A stretch of DNA of 64,000 nucleotides. It comes from Spirochaeta cellobiosiphila DSM 17781 (lineage in GTDB: Bacteria > Spirochaetota > Spirochaetia > DSM-17781). Below are positions 44,277 to 55,499 of this stretch, one piece after another. The stretch is from positions 110,378-174,377 of the forward strand of contig NZ_AUFW01000018.1 in assembly GCF_000426705.1 (NCBI RefSeq). The letters run 5' to 3'. The notes beneath the pieces are model-generated. The model made no database searches. It saw only the letters and a list, made by a program, of their open reading frames with translations, and was not told where the DNA came from. The first letter of the stretch is position 1. Each line of letters starts with the position of its first letter. Made by a program: the position numbers and the translations under genes.

Positions 44277-45299
44277 CTATAAATTCTCCTCATAAATAGT
44301 AATCTTTGTATTTGGATCTTTTTTAATTTCATTTACCAACTCATTTACAGCTTTCTGTAATTGATATTGTCCTTGCTGATTCATCATTTGAGCGCGTATA
44401 TATTGTTGGACTGTAGTTTTATCTACAGGAGAAATAGGATCTGTTAACTTCAAAAATCTTTGGCTTAAATGTTCATTAAGCTGAACAATATGGTAACCAA
44501 CATTTGATTCCATTACCTGAGACAATTCACCAACTTTCATGGTAAATAACTTCTGAAAGAAGACACTACCTAAGGTTTGTAGTACACGTTTGTCATTTCG
44601 AGCGATGTAACCCATGTCCCCACCACGAGATCTAGAGTTATTATCCTGGGTATACTGTTGAACCATCTTGTAAAAGTTATATTTGCCATTGGCAATATCT
44701 TTTTGAACCTGGGTAGCTTCTTTTAACATTGCCGCTTTTTCTTCTTGAGACTTACCCCTAGTATCCCAAAAAATATGGTTAGCTCTAACCATCTCCGGAT
44801 TAACGAATTGGGTCGCATTAGTCTGATAAAAATTATTTATTTCCTCAGAACTGGGTTCGGGGACTGTTAAGTATTCAGAACCTTTCTTCTGTTCTAAATA
44901 AATCTTTTGAACAAGAGTTTTACGGGCAATCTTCACATATTCATCCCATGAGACCTTAAACTTTTGAGTTACAGCCTGTTTTAACTTGTCATCACTTAAA
45001 TTTTGATCAACCTGTTTACGTATTTCCTTAAGAATATCCCCATCGGTCACTACTATTCCATCACGTGTGGCAGCTTGATTTATCAGTACTTCTGCTATCA
45101 TAAGATCCAAGAGATCCTTCTTGGCCTTATTATCCAAGGGAGCATTTCGTACTTTTGCCAAGTAGTTAGCTTGATTTTCATACTCTGCTTTTGTGATATC
45201 AACGGACTCCGTTAATTTAACTTTAGCGACTAGCGGATTGTCCTGTGCGAAGACAACTGAGGCCAAACAGAGCATTGTTATAACAAGAATTTTCTTCAT
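44277..45299 (-). CDS. Periplasmic peptidyl-prolyl isomerase (SurA/PpiC type)
   Basis: A 340-residue exported chaperone/isomerase. Signal peptide 1-18 (ending VFA). A SurA-N-like helical domain (20-150) precedes a parvulin domain (about 165-270) with ANHIFWDT, FYKMVQQYTQDNNSRSRGGD, MGYIARNDK and VGYHIVQLNEH. It resembles SurA with a single parvulin module. It probably helps outer-membrane proteins such as the many in this window. AAGGT precedes the ATG. Confidence 0.9.
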   Translation of the reverse strand: MKKILVITMLCLASVVFAQDNPLVAKVKLTESVDITKAEYENQANYLAKVRNAPLDNKAKKDLLDLMIAEVLINQAATRDGIVVTDGDILKEIRKQVDQNLSDDKLKQAVTQKFKVSWDEYVKIARKTLVQKIYLEQKKGSEYLTVPEPSSEEINNFYQTNATQFVNPEMVRANHIFWDTRGKSQEEKAAMLKEATQVQKDIANGKYNFYKMVQQYTQDNNSRSRGGDMGYIARNDKRVLQTLGSVFFQKLFTMKVGELSQVMESNVGYHIVQLNEHLSQRFLKLTDPISPVDKTTVQQYIRAQMMNQQGQYQLQKAVNELVNEIKKDPNTKITIYEENL

Positions 45300-45309
45300 A
45301 AGTATAACC

Positions 45310-45723
45310 TTACTGTACCTTTAATTTTGTTCCTAAAGCTTCTGCTTCGTTACCATCTTTTATTACTTCAGAATATTTTAAAAACATCCCTTCCGATTCC
45401 ATGAGCTTCATCAAATTAGCTAATGTCTTTCCTGACCCAATGATAGTTGAATCTACAAAGGCAAAAGATTTTTTGCCGCCCAACATTCCACAGCCACGAA
45501 GGAAGTTTTTTAAAGGATCTGAAATTTTCCCCTTAAATAACTGGGTAGATTCCGTACCAATAGCAATATAGGAATAGATTGTTAACTTACTATTAACATC
45601 TTTTGCAACATCAATAATATCCACAAGGTGTCCTTGTTTTTCAAGTCCCTTGGCTAAGCCTTTTGCCAGGTCAGCTAATTTTTTACGTTTCTTATCTGCA
45701 AAATAGACTACAGCTACCTTCAA
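45310..45723 (-). CDS. Flavodoxin-fold protein
   Basis: A 137-residue protein resembling a flavodoxin: first strand VAVVYFADKKRKK, then SYIAIGTES and a GGKKSFAFVDS strand; the classical phosphate-binding loop T-x-T-x-x-T is not clear (it reads ADKKRKKL), so FMN binding is not certain. It uses TTG as the start (45723) with AAGGAG 7 bases upstream. It lies just after the secG terminator, thus heading a new unit together with PpiC. Confidence 0.65.
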   Translation of the reverse strand: MKVAVVYFADKKRKKLADLAKGLAKGLEKQGHLVDIIDVAKDVNSKLTIYSYIAIGTESTQLFKGKISDPLKNFLRGCGMLGGKKSFAFVDSTIIGSGKTLANLMKLMESEGMFLKYSEVIKDGNEAEALGTKLKVQ

Positions 45724-45756
45724 ATTTATCTCCTTACAACTACACTGTATTGTGTC

Positions 45757-45785
45757 AAAAAAAAAGGCGCTCTCTTTCGAGCGCC
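45757..45785 (-). terminator. Intrinsic terminator of the gap-pgk-tpiA-secG operon
   Basis: On the minus strand the stem GGCGCTC / GAGCGCC (45766-45772 with 45779-45785) has a 6-base loop and is followed by 9 T. It lies 23 bases after the secG stop. Confidence 0.92.
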
Positions 45786-45807
45786 CTCAACACAAAAAAT
45801 ATTTGTC

Positions 45808-46146
45808 TTACTCCGTTACTGAAGTATCGTCACTTGAATCTTGTGTATTCCACCATTCACTAGCTTGAGCTGTCGCTTCTTTACGTGCAGCACCTGCTAC
45901 ATCACCAACATCAGTGGTTCTGTTTATCCAAGCTAATCCAAAACTAACGATCAAGAAAACAGCACCTAAAATGGAGGTAAGTCTAGTTAAAACGTTACCA
46001 CTGTTAGTACCAAAGGGAGTTGTTGAACCACCACCGAAGATACCACCAATACCATCGCCTTGATCATCTTGAATCATTACAATAAGTATTAAAAATAGAG
46101 CTGTAATAACGAAAACTACAAGTAAAAGTGTACTAAGAATTCCCAT
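45808..46146 (-). CDS. secG: Preprotein translocase subunit SecG
   Basis: Small membrane subunit of the SecYEG channel. Two membrane helices are seen (about 5-25 and 60-78) with the characteristic linker MIQDDQGDGIGGIFGGGSTT and VLTRLTSILGAVFLIVSFGL. The acidic C-terminal tail (to 112) is long but normal. AAGGTGA precedes the ATG. As in many bacteria it follows tpiA, and here closes the glycolytic operon. Confidence 0.95.
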   Translation of the reverse strand: MGILSTLLLVVFVITALFLILIVMIQDDQGDGIGGIFGGGSTTPFGTNSGNVLTRLTSILGAVFLIVSFGLAWINRTTDVGDVAGAARKEATAQASEWWNTQDSSDDTSVTE

Positions 46147-46164
46147 CCAAAATCACCTTTTCGA

Positions 46165-46917
46165 TTATTTATCAAAAAACACAATGGACTTGAAGGAATC
46201 TGTCTTAAGAGAAGCACCACCAACAAGGGCACCATCTATATTTTCCATCGCCATTAGCTCTTTGACATTATCTGGTTTCACTGAACCACCATATTGGATG
46301 ATAATAGCATCTGCGGCAGATCCTGAATAGAGGTCAGCTATAACTTTTCTTATATATTTATGAACAGCATCAGCATCATCCGGAGTAGCAGTTTTACCAG
46401 TTCCAATGGCCCATACAGGTTCATAAGCGATAGTTACCTTAGCCAAATCAGCTTCGCTAACCCCTTTTAAGCCTTCCTTAACCTGAGTTAGGATTACTTC
46501 TTCCAATTTGCCAGCTTCTCTTTCTTCAAGAGTTTCACCGACACAAAGGATGGGTAACAAACCTTTCTCAATAGCAAACTTAACCTTAGTATTGATCAAG
46601 CTATCAGTTTCACCATATATAGCTCTTCGTTCAGAGTGACCAAGAATAACATACTGAACGCCGATATCCAAAAGCATATCCGCAGATACTTCACCAGTAT
46701 GAGCACCTGATTCAACAGACGCCATATTCTGAGCACCAAGCAATACATTGCTTCCTTTAACAACTTCAGCAACTCCTGGAAGGGCTACAAAAGTAGGAGC
46801 TACTAATGCTTTTGCATTAGCTCCCTTTAAAGCCTCAACAAGCTCCTTCGCGAAAGCTACAGCTTCGGAAGGAGTTTTATTCATTTTCCAGTTACCAGCC
46901 ATGAAAGCAGTTCTCAT
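46165..46917 (-). CDS. tpiA: Triosephosphate isomerase
   Basis: Interconverts DHAP and glyceraldehyde 3-phosphate. Catalytic residues are visible: Lys in AGNWKMN (about 13), His in GHSERR (about 96), Glu in YEPVWAIGTG (about 167) and the phosphate-binding loop GGSV. Length 250 is normal. AAGGAG lies 6 bases before the ATG. It follows pgk after 14 bases. Confidence 0.98.
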   Translation of the reverse strand: MRTAFMAGNWKMNKTPSEAVAFAKELVEALKGANAKALVAPTFVALPGVAEVVKGSNVLLGAQNMASVESGAHTGEVSADMLLDIGVQYVILGHSERRAIYGETDSLINTKVKFAIEKGLLPILCVGETLEEREAGKLEEVILTQVKEGLKGVSEADLAKVTIAYEPVWAIGTGKTATPDDADAVHKYIRKVIADLYSGSAADAIIIQYGGSVKPDNVKELMAMENIDGALVGGASLKTDSFKSIVFFDK

Positions 46918-46931
46918 GGTAGACTCCTTAA

Positions 46932-48116
46932 TTATTTTTCTAGTGCCACAATACCAGGAAGAGATTTACCTTCTAAGTATTCCAAAGAAGCACCTCCACC
47001 AGTTGATACGTGATCGATCTTTGATGCCAAACCAAATTTGTTAACAGCAGCGACAGAGTCTCCTCCCCCTACTACAGTAACACCTTTACATTCAGCAACA
47101 TATTCTGCCACAGCTAAAGTACCCTTAGCGAAGTTGTCGAATTCGAATACTCCCATAGGACCATTCCAAACAACACCTTTAGCGTTAAGAACTTTACCTT
47201 TGATAGCAGCTAAAGTTTTTGGACCAATATCCATAGCAAGCTTATCAGCAGGAACATTAACATCATCAATAACTTCCGCTTTAGCAGTTTCGCTGAACTC
47301 AGCAGCTACGACATGGTCAAGGGGTAATATAATTTCAACACCTGCTTTTTCAGCACTTGCCAGAAGAGCTTTTGCAGTGTCTAGATAATCTTCTTCAACT
47401 AAGGACTTACCAACTTCAAAACCTTTTACTTTTAAGAAGGTATAAGCCATACCACCACCAATTACCATGGTAGTACATTTAGGCAACAGACTTTCTAAAA
47501 CGCTGATTTTAGATGATACCTTAGCGCCACCTACAATGGCTACAAAAGGCTTGTCTTCATTCTTAAGAACTCCACCTAAGAAGTTATCCTCTTTTTCCAT
47601 TAAAAATCCAGCTGCAGTCTGAGCCACATATTTTGTCACACCTTCTGTTGAAGCGTGAGCTCTATGGGCAGTACCAAAAGCATCATTAATGTAAACAGAA
47701 GCTAAAGAAGCAAGTTCCTTTGCAAATTCAGGATCATTTTTTGTTTCTTCATTGTAATACCGAACGTTTTCCAATAGCAGAATTTCACCTGCTTTAAGGG
47801 CTTCGGCTTCTTTTTTTACTTCAGGACCGATAACGTCTGAAGCAATCTTAACTTCTTTCTTCAACAATTCACCAAGTCGTTTTGCCACAGGAGCCAAGCT
47901 CAATTCAGGCTTTTTTTCTCCCTTAGGTCGACCTAAGTGACTCATAACAATTAATTTAGTATCAGGTTGTGAAAGAATATATTCTAAAGTAGGAAGGGCA
48001 GCTTTGATTCTGGTGTCATCAGTAATGACCCCCTCTTTGAGGGGGACATTAAAATCACAGCGAACCAGTACGCTTTTACCCTTAAGATCTAGATCTTTTA
48101 CAGTGCGTACGGCCAT
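46932..48116 (-). CDS. pgk: Phosphoglycerate kinase
   Basis: Transfers phosphate from 1,3-bisphosphoglycerate to ADP. Visible: VRCDFNVPL (phosphoglycerate binding), [32 protein letters not shown], a [10 protein letters not shown] loop and nucleotide-binding WNGPMGVFE and GGGDSVAA. Length 394 is normal. It lies 23 bases downstream of gap and has AGGAGA before the ATG. Codon use is less AT-biased than in neighbouring envelope genes, as expected for a highly expressed gene. Confidence 0.98.
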   Translation of the reverse strand: MAVRTVKDLDLKGKSVLVRCDFNVPLKEGVITDDTRIKAALPTLEYILSQPDTKLIVMSHLGRPKGEKKPELSLAPVAKRLGELLKKEVKIASDVIGPEVKKEAEALKAGEILLLENVRYYNEETKNDPEFAKELASLASVYINDAFGTAHRAHASTEGVTKYVAQTAAGFLMEKEDNFLGGVLKNEDKPFVAIVGGAKVSSKISVLESLLPKCTTMVIGGGMAYTFLKVKGFEVGKSLVEEDYLDTAKALLASAEKAGVEIILPLDHVVAAEFSETAKAEVIDDVNVPADKLAMDIGPKTLAAIKGKVLNAKGVVWNGPMGVFEFDNFAKGTLAVAEYVAECKGVTVVGGGDSVAAVNKFGLASKIDHVSTGGGASLEYLEGKSLPGIVALEK

Positions 48117-48139
48117 GGACTATCTCCTAGTGTATGTGA

Positions 48140-49135
<996 letters not shown>

Positions 49136-49173
49136 TTAATTCCTCCGAATTCGAGATTTTTTTACCCATAAAA

Positions 49174-49202
49174 ATAATACTCATTTCATGGGGCAATGTC
49201 AA
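49174..49202 (-). promoter_or_regulatory. Promoter of the gap operon
   Basis: On the minus strand TTGACA (49197-49202) and TATTAT (49174-49179) spaced by 17 bases, the best promoter match in the window. Predicted start about 30 bases before the gap ATG, leaving room for the GGAGG ribosome site. Confidence 0.85.
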
Positions 49203-49218
49203 TTATAAAAGAACCAGT

Positions 49219-51180
49219 TCATTTAAGCTTGAGGACCTGTTCATATAATGAATTGGTGCTCCTCACAGTCGGAATACTATCCAGACTTTCTTCAGATATC
49301 TTTATCACATTATCATCAGGGTTGATGAGATCAAAAGTAGTAGCCGATTCCAATGTTCCAGTTGCTATATTCTCCCCAATGTTGGTAATAGTCAACTGGC
49401 CCAGGATGTTTTCATTAGTAATTGAATATCCTAGATCCCTGGGAGATAATTCCAAGCTCCCCTTCTTAAGTACTTGCAGGTTATCATCCATAGTAAGACC
49501 ATCATTAGCCCCCAGATTAATAAGAGCCATATTATTGTCACGTTTTATGATACGTCCATAAAGAGGAAGAGCTGAATATATTAAGTCTGATAATTTCCTT
49601 AAGGACAAGCCTATCTTTTCATTACCACGGCGCAGAACAGAAAGTTCTGTAATCTTGGTGCCCGTTCTTGTTAGGTATAAATCGCAGTAAACTTCAAAAG
49701 ATCCACCATCATCATTGAAGCTAAGTATAACAAAATAATCACTGCCATTAGATAAGGACTGACGGAAAGCCTCATTGAAACCAGATACAAGACCTCCCTT
49801 ACTAACCAAAAGCCTGTTATAATATAATAATTCAGCTCTTGCCAGATAAAGCAGTCCCTCCTCACTATTATACAAGCTCAATTTACTATCTGAATCACTA
49901 TAATAAAGATCTAAACGATAAGGATCGCGGGGGACACTAAATTGATCAACATCCCAGGACTCAAAGGGACTATCACTTAATAGACTTGTATAGATTTCCA
50001 GTTCATCCTTCTGATCCTGATCTAACAGATCTTCCTTGTTCATAAATTCTAGTTGACGAAGGTAGGAAGCGTCCAAACCTAAACTTTTGAAAGCCTCTGC
50101 ATAATAAGTATTGCCTTGAGTATCAGTGGGAACAAGAAGTAATCCTTTTCTGTACTCTCTCAAAGCACTCATGAATTGATTATTAATATAGTTATTCTGG
50201 CCAGTTTCAAAATGATAGCTGGCTAAATCCTTCCGATAATCATTATCAAAGCCAAAATTATCACTCACTATTTCTTCCAGACTATAGCGTATGATCTCAC
50301 TATCTGGATTTTGCTTCAAAGCACCCTGCCATTGAATCAAAGCTTTATCAATATCCCCTAATTTATAATAACAAAAGCCAAGATTATATCGTAACTCTAT
50401 ATTGTCCGGTTCTTCCTGCATCAGCTGAAGGATTACCTCTTGAGCTAATAAAAATTCATCTTTATGCATGTAAAGAAGAGATTGAAGATTTAAAAAATCA
50501 AAGGAATCAGGAATAAAGGATAAGGCACGCTTAATATAAGTAAGAGACCTATCCCAATCACCAATATTATAATAATAAACGGCAGCTACATGATTTACTT
50601 CTGGCAGGTTATCAAAGAGCCTAACAACCTTGCGTAAATCCACAAGCGCTTTATCCTGCTCACCTAAACGCTCATAGATCAGTAAACGGGCCAGCAAAGA
50701 CACTCTGTCTGAGGGATTTTGATTCAAAATCGTTGAATAATAGCTCAAAGCCCTCCGAAGTTGGTTATCAAGGAGGGCAATCTCACCTTGAACCTTGACA
50801 GCGTCCAGGTTATGAGGCTGATCTTGAAGAATTTGGTCTAATTGTTTCTTAGCTTCCTCTGACTTACCCTGGGCAGCCAAAACACGGGCTTCCCATATCA
50901 TAGGAGGGATACGTTTGGGTTCTAGATCTCGAGCTTTTTGAATATAGAAAAGGCTTTCATCCCATTCATCCAGATAGAAGTAAGCCCTTCCCAGACCTAA
51001 ATAGGCATCCAAATAATAAGGATTGTCTGACAAGGCGTCATTATACTTTTCGACTGCCAGGAGGTAATCTCCCTGATCTACAGCTTTACTAGCCTCTCTG
51101 TAGGACAAAACCGATGCGGATTGTCCCCAAGAGGATATACAGAAAAAGAGGAATAAAAGACTACTCCAGATTCTCTTCAT
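49219..51180 (-). CDS. Exported TPR protein
   Basis: About 653 residues, signal peptide then a TPR array from residue 30 to about 300 (PYYLDAYLGLGRAYFYLDEW, IELRYNLGFCYYKLGDIDKA). The C-terminal 250 residues are a non-TPR mixed domain (SNGSDYFVILSFNDDGGSFE) of unknown function, resembling a caspase/FlgT-like domain only weakly. The GTG upstream (51186) belongs to the ribosome site AGGTG, so ATG 51180 is chosen. It overlaps the upstream CorC-like gene by 20 bases. Likely periplasmic. Confidence 0.82.
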   Translation of the reverse strand: MKRIWSSLLFLFFCISSWGQSASVLSYREASKAVDQGDYLLAVEKYNDALSDNPYYLDAYLGLGRAYFYLDEWDESLFYIQKARDLEPKRIPPMIWEARVLAAQGKSEEAKKQLDQILQDQPHNLDAVKVQGEIALLDNQLRRALSYYSTILNQNPSDRVSLLARLLIYERLGEQDKALVDLRKVVRLFDNLPEVNHVAAVYYYNIGDWDRSLTYIKRALSFIPDSFDFLNLQSLLYMHKDEFLLAQEVILQLMQEEPDNIELRYNLGFCYYKLGDIDKALIQWQGALKQNPDSEIIRYSLEEIVSDNFGFDNDYRKDLASYHFETGQNNYINNQFMSALREYRKGLLLVPTDTQGNTYYAEAFKSLGLDASYLRQLEFMNKEDLLDQDQKDELEIYTSLLSDSPFESWDVDQFSVPRDPYRLDLYYSDSDSKLSLYNSEEGLLYLARAELLYYNRLLVSKGGLVSGFNEAFRQSLSNGSDYFVILSFNDDGGSFEVYCDLYLTRTGTKITELSVLRRGNEKIGLSLRKLSDLIYSALPLYGRIIKRDNNMALINLGANDGLTMDDNLQVLKKGSLELSPRDLGYSITNENILGQLTITNIGENIATGTLESATTFDLINPDDNVIKISEESLDSIPTVRSTNSLYEQVLKLK

Positions 51181-51958
51181 TATCACCTGTCAACTCTATT
51201 TTTATTGTTTTAATTTTATGACCTACAACATTCTGTATGATAAAATTAACATTCTTATAATTAACCTTTTCAAAGCGTGAAGGGATTTTTCCCATTTGTT
51301 CAAATACGAATCCACCTAAGGTATCCACTTCCGATAAGGGTAGATCCAGATGTAAGGCCTCATTGAGATCTTCTAGGCTGACACGGGCATCACAGAGGTA
51401 GACGTCTTTTTCAATAGCAACAATGTCTTCTTCTTCATTGTCAAATTCGTCCTGGATATCTCCTACGATTTCTTCAATGATATCTTCCATAGAGACAATA
51501 CCTGAAACCCCGCCGTACTCATCAACAGCAACAGCAATATGAACTCGTTTTTTTTGGAATTCCCTAAGCAAACTATCTAAACGCTTACTTTCAGGAACGA
51601 AATATACTTTACGCATGATCTTATCTATGCATAACTCATCAGTATTAGTTTTCTTTTTAATTATATGATGAAGGAGATCTTTGACATATAAGATTCCAAT
51701 TACATTATCAATAGTAGAACGGAATACGGGCATTCGTGAATGTCCACACTCTACAACCTTATGCAGAAGTTCATCTATATCCATTTCAATGTCTAAGAAA
51801 ATGGAATCAATTCTGGGAACAAGGACTTCCTTAACGGTTCGTTCAGAAAGTTCTGTTATTCCACGGATCATGTCCTGTTCATAAAGCTCTAACGACGAGG
51901 CTTCCTCATCATCTTTTTTGGCTTTAAATAACTGACTCAGGAAATTACCTGATTTCAA
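51161..51958 (-). CDS. CorC/HlyC-type CBS-domain protein
   Basis: A 265-residue cytoplasmic protein of the CorC/TlyC group: two CBS domains (about 45-165; VLVPRIDSIFLDIEMDIDEL, RMPVFRSTIDNVIGILYVKD, AVDEYGGVSGIVSMEDIIEE) and a C-terminal transporter-associated domain (about 185-260, GGFVFEQMGKIPS). No membrane segment, so it belongs to the soluble CorC form. The start is TTG 51958, overlapping the YbeY stop (TTGA) with GGAGAG upstream. Its position after ybeY is common in bacteria. Confidence 0.9.
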   Translation of the reverse strand: MKSGNFLSQLFKAKKDDEEASSLELYEQDMIRGITELSERTVKEVLVPRIDSIFLDIEMDIDELLHKVVECGHSRMPVFRSTIDNVIGILYVKDLLHHIIKKKTNTDELCIDKIMRKVYFVPESKRLDSLLREFQKKRVHIAVAVDEYGGVSGIVSMEDIIEEIVGDIQDEFDNEEEDIVAIEKDVYLCDARVSLEDLNEALHLDLPLSEVDTLGGFVFEQMGKIPSRFEKVNYKNVNFIIQNVVGHKIKTIKIELTGDNEENLE

Positions 51959-52407
51959 AATATACTCTCTCCTTCTATCTCTCTAAGTATTTTTTCTTGA
52001 TATATTAACATCTCCTGTTCAGGAGAATTATCACTGTGATCCCATCCGTTTAGATGGAGTATACCGTGAATGATTAATCTTTTAAACTCTTCTTCTCTAT
52101 CAACCTTAAAATACTCAGCATTTTTAGCCAAAGTGTCCATAGAAATAACCAAATCACCCGCATAAATTTGTTCTGTGGGGAAGGGAAAGTCCTCCACACT
52201 CTGTTCAAAGGACAAAACATCAGTTGGTTCATCTTTTTGCCGGTAAACTCTGTTCAATTCCTGTATTTTTGTATCATCACAAAAAAGAACAGACAACTCC
52301 CAGTTGCTTATTCCTATATGGGTTAAAACTATATTGATAAAATGATCGACCTTATCTAACCAATAAGGTTCCTCAATATTCTCATATCCAATATCAATTA
52401 TATTCAA
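51955..52407 (-). CDS. ybeY: Endoribonuclease YbeY
   Basis: Single-strand endoribonuclease for 16S rRNA 3' maturation and ribosome quality control. The zinc motif HGILHLNGWDH (H-x3-H-x5-H) is complete near residues 116-126. Other markers are RVYRQKDEPTDVLSFEQ and GDLVIS. Length 150 is normal. It starts with TTG at 52407, immediately after the HD-hydrolase stop, with GGGAG upstream. It lies between the HD hydrolase and the CorC-like gene, as in many bacteria. Confidence 0.94.
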   Translation of the reverse strand: MNIIDIGYENIEEPYWLDKVDHFINIVLTHIGISNWELSVLFCDDTKIQELNRVYRQKDEPTDVLSFEQSVEDFPFPTEQIYAGDLVISMDTLAKNAEYFKVDREEEFKRLIIHGILHLNGWDHSDNSPEQEMLIYQEKILREIEGESIF

Positions 52408-54513
52408 TTATTCGTCTCCCGGGTACTCAATTCGCGTATGGAAGTAGCCTGCCAGAACCTTAACAAAGGCGTCACGTATCTGTTCCAGATCTTGAAAGTT
52501 CAGACTACTCTCATTAAGTAAGCCCTCTTCCAAACGTCCAACCATCAATGACCATACCATCTTATCTAATTTGGACACAGTTGGTTTCTTCAATGTTCGT
52601 GTGGCAGCATCCACCGTATCAGCCAGCATGACTATGGCCGCTTCCGGGGTTTCCGGATTAGGACCGCTATAAGAGAATTCATCCTTACTCACTTCGCTCC
52701 TGTCTTTCTTAGCCTTTTCATAAAAGAAATGCATTAACCCCTTGCCATGATGCTGGGCAATAATATCTATAACCTTTTGTGGTAAACCTAATTCTTTTCC
52801 TTTCTCAATGCCAATCTTTACGTGAGATTTAAGAATAGTCGCCGACATTGAGGGTTTTAATTCATCGTGTTTGTTAACACCCTTCTGATTCTCAATAAAC
52901 AAATCAGCCTGATCTATCTTACCAATATCATGATAATAGGCGCCGACCCTGGCTAGTAAACTATTAGCGCCTACTTCCCGACAGGCAGATTCTGCCAGAT
53001 TGGCCACATTAACAGAATGACTGAAAGTTCCTGGTGCCAAATTAAGCATTCTCTTGAATATGGGTGCACCTAGATCTGATAGTTCCCGTAACCGGAAAGG
53101 GGTGGGCCAATTGAAAAAGTGTTCTAAAATGGGAAGCAAACTAGTACTCACCAAGCCCCAGAATAAACCTATAATAAGAGCAACGCCCACACTATCCCCA
53201 TAAAGTGATGGTTTTTCCGAATCCATCAGCATAGTGAACAGCAAGAGAAGCACTTCAACGATACTCAATATGGCGCTAGCCCTTATGATATGTATCCTTT
53301 TTGATATACCTTGAACCAATAAGGCAGCACTGAGGGATGCCAGTAGGATAAACAAGAAGGTACTCAAAGGGATATCACCAATAGCCAAGGTCACTAAAGA
53401 CAGGGAAAAAGCCATAATGTATCCATTACGCTCCCCTTGAATTAGAGTAGTCAGCATACAGAAAAGTGGTGCTGGATACAGTAGCATAAGAACATGGTTA
53501 GAAACCCAGCCAAATTGGTTTTTGATAATGACAATAAAAATTATATAAATAAAGGAAACGATCAAATAATACCAGTATACCTTGTCATCCAGACCTACAT
53601 ACCCCACCATATGATACAAGCTAAGGGTTAATAAGAGAGATATCACCAATATGACAAAACAATAAAGAATATGATACACACTCAGGCTTTTGGACTGGTT
53701 AATGATCTGTTGAATAAGAGTATGGGAATCCATAGTAATAATGAATCCCTTACGGACTATCACTTCCCCTTTCTTATAACTTTTAAAAGAAGGACTAAAA
53801 GAATCGAGTCTTTTGTTGATTTGCTCCTGAGTTGCTTCCTGATCAAAATGATTCGTCACTTTAAGAAAGGGACGCAAAAGGGGATTATATTCGTCTTCCA
53901 ATGTTTGTATAGAACCAGTATCAACAGAATACAAACCAGAATCTGTCTTTACATATATATTATCCAGAGCCAGATGAAGGGGGGTATCAATAAGAAAGAT
54001 CCCCTTTCTTAATACTTGATGAAGTTGTTCTGAGAGCTTACCTAACTCAATCGGATTTACCAAAATGTATTGGTTATCTTCCACCGTTTGTATATCAAAG
54101 TAATTAGGAAATTCAGCCTGGAGCTCTAAATAGATTCTATCCGGAGATATGTCAGAAGTCACATTGAGGGATAACCAATCCTGAAATCTGTCGAAATCAT
54201 CAAGTATGCTATCAATAACAATCTGATTCTTATCATAGACAGGAGGGGTTAATGCGATCAGAGCTTCTCGACGTGTTTGAGTGCTTTCAGCATCAACAAC
54301 CTGCATATCCTGTTTGAGGATGAGATTAAAAGGAGCTTTATCCCCTACTTCCCATTGATCCTTGTTGATACGGGCAGCAAAAGGACTTTTATTACCAGAC
54401 ATTACCAATAGTATCCAGGACAGTACCACAAAGAGAACAGTAAATATCAGGTTCTGACCAGAAAAGGGTACATAAAAAAATGCAGGATTAAGAAGTTTTT
54501 TTCTCGGTCTCAT
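52408..54513 (-). CDS. 7TM-HD phosphohydrolase, PgpH-like
   Basis: Membrane phosphodiesterase of the 7TMR-HD family, members of which (PgpH) degrade cyclic di-AMP. The order is: an N-terminal membrane helix (about 20-40), an extracytoplasmic domain (45-275), six or seven membrane helices (285-470), and a cytoplasmic HD domain (about 480-650) with YYHDIGKID as the metal motif, a HSVNVANLAESACREVG helix before it and IIAQHHGKGLMHFFYE after. Length 701 is normal. It overlaps phoH by 26 bases and touches ybeY, the usual phoH-pgpH-ybeY order. Confidence 0.92.
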   Translation of the reverse strand: MRPRKKLLNPAFFYVPFSGQNLIFTVLFVVLSWILLVMSGNKSPFAARINKDQWEVGDKAPFNLILKQDMQVVDAESTQTRREALIALTPPVYDKNQIVIDSILDDFDRFQDWLSLNVTSDISPDRIYLELQAEFPNYFDIQTVEDNQYILVNPIELGKLSEQLHQVLRKGIFLIDTPLHLALDNIYVKTDSGLYSVDTGSIQTLEDEYNPLLRPFLKVTNHFDQEATQEQINKRLDSFSPSFKSYKKGEVIVRKGFIITMDSHTLIQQIINQSKSLSVYHILYCFVILVISLLLTLSLYHMVGYVGLDDKVYWYYLIVSFIYIIFIVIIKNQFGWVSNHVLMLLYPAPLFCMLTTLIQGERNGYIMAFSLSLVTLAIGDIPLSTFLFILLASLSAALLVQGISKRIHIIRASAILSIVEVLLLLFTMLMDSEKPSLYGDSVGVALIIGLFWGLVSTSLLPILEHFFNWPTPFRLRELSDLGAPIFKRMLNLAPGTFSHSVNVANLAESACREVGANSLLARVGAYYHDIGKIDQADLFIENQKGVNKHDELKPSMSATILKSHVKIGIEKGKELGLPQKVIDIIAQHHGKGLMHFFYEKAKKDRSEVSKDEFSYSGPNPETPEAAIVMLADTVDAATRTLKKPTVSKLDKMVWSLMVGRLEEGLLNESSLNFQDLEQIRDAFVKVLAGYFHTRIEYPGDE

Positions 54514-55450
54514 AGGCTCTTATAATTTTTTTAACCAAGGAACTTCGCACAACATCACTATGGGTGAAATGGCTAAAATGTATGTCCTCGATTCCTTTAA
54601 TAACCTTCATAGCGTGAATTAGTCCAGAGTTCTTACTATTAGGCAAGTCTATCTGGGTAACATCACCAGTTATGATCGTTTTCGATCCTTCCCCTAATCG
54701 AGTAAGGAACATCTTCATTTGCTCACGGGTTGTATTTTGAGCTTCGTCTAAGACGATAAAACAATTCTGAAGAGATCGTCCCCGCATATAGGCTAAGGGC
54801 GCTATTTCGATGAGGCGGTTCTCTTCCATTCGGTTCAGGATTTCCGCAGGAACCAAAGCTTCCATAGCATCATAAAGAGGTTTGAGGTAAGGGTTGAGTT
54901 TTTGAGATAGATCTCCTGGTAGGAAACCAAGGCTTTCTCCCGCTTCTACAACAGGTCTGGTCAGAACAAGCTTTCTCTGTTTTTTGCCCAATACTTCACT
55001 TAAGGCCTGAGCTATGGCAAGGAAAGTCTTACCCGTACCAGCCGGGCCGATACCGAAGGATAGATCATGGGTTTGAATTCCTTTGATATACATGGTCTGA
55101 TGAAAACTACGGGGAAATACCTTATAAAAACCATGAGGAATAATAATATTACTGTTGAACAAATCATCCAGTCCTTGAAGATCATCTGCTCTAAGGGCAT
55201 CCACGATAGTCACAATCATATCCCGACTAACCTTCTGTCCCTTTGAGATCTGTATTTGAATACAGTTAATAACCTGACTGAAGAAATTTTGAACCTCAGT
55301 ATCTTCTGAATCCAGAATTAATTCATTACCCTGATTGTATATCTTTATACCAAAGATATCTTCTAATGTTTTTACATGGTTATCGTTAATCCCGCAGATC
55401 TCCCGCAAGGATCTAGAATCTTCAATAACTACGCGAAAATAATCGCTCAC
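54488..55450 (-). CDS. phoH: PhoH-family ATPase
   Basis: PhoH-like ATPase (YbeZ type), which pairs with YbeY in ribosome/RNA metabolism. An N-terminal KH-like region (about 25-60) leads to a P-loop: GPAGTGKTFLAIAQAL (about 137), Walker B FIVLDEAQNTT, and GDVTQIDLP. Length 320 is normal. It is first in the unit with the HD hydrolase and ybeY. Confidence 0.95.
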   Translation of the reverse strand: MSDYFRVVIEDSRSLREICGINDNHVKTLEDIFGIKIYNQGNELILDSEDTEVQNFFSQVINCIQIQISKGQKVSRDMIVTIVDALRADDLQGLDDLFNSNIIIPHGFYKVFPRSFHQTMYIKGIQTHDLSFGIGPAGTGKTFLAIAQALSEVLGKKQRKLVLTRPVVEAGESLGFLPGDLSQKLNPYLKPLYDAMEALVPAEILNRMEENRLIEIAPLAYMRGRSLQNCFIVLDEAQNTTREQMKMFLTRLGEGSKTIITGDVTQIDLPNSKNSGLIHAMKVIKGIEDIHFSHFTHSDVVRSSLVKKIIRAYETEKKTS

Positions 55451-55499
55451 ATACCTTCCTTTAGCAAAAGTTTAGTCATAACACCCTCAAGTGGTCAAC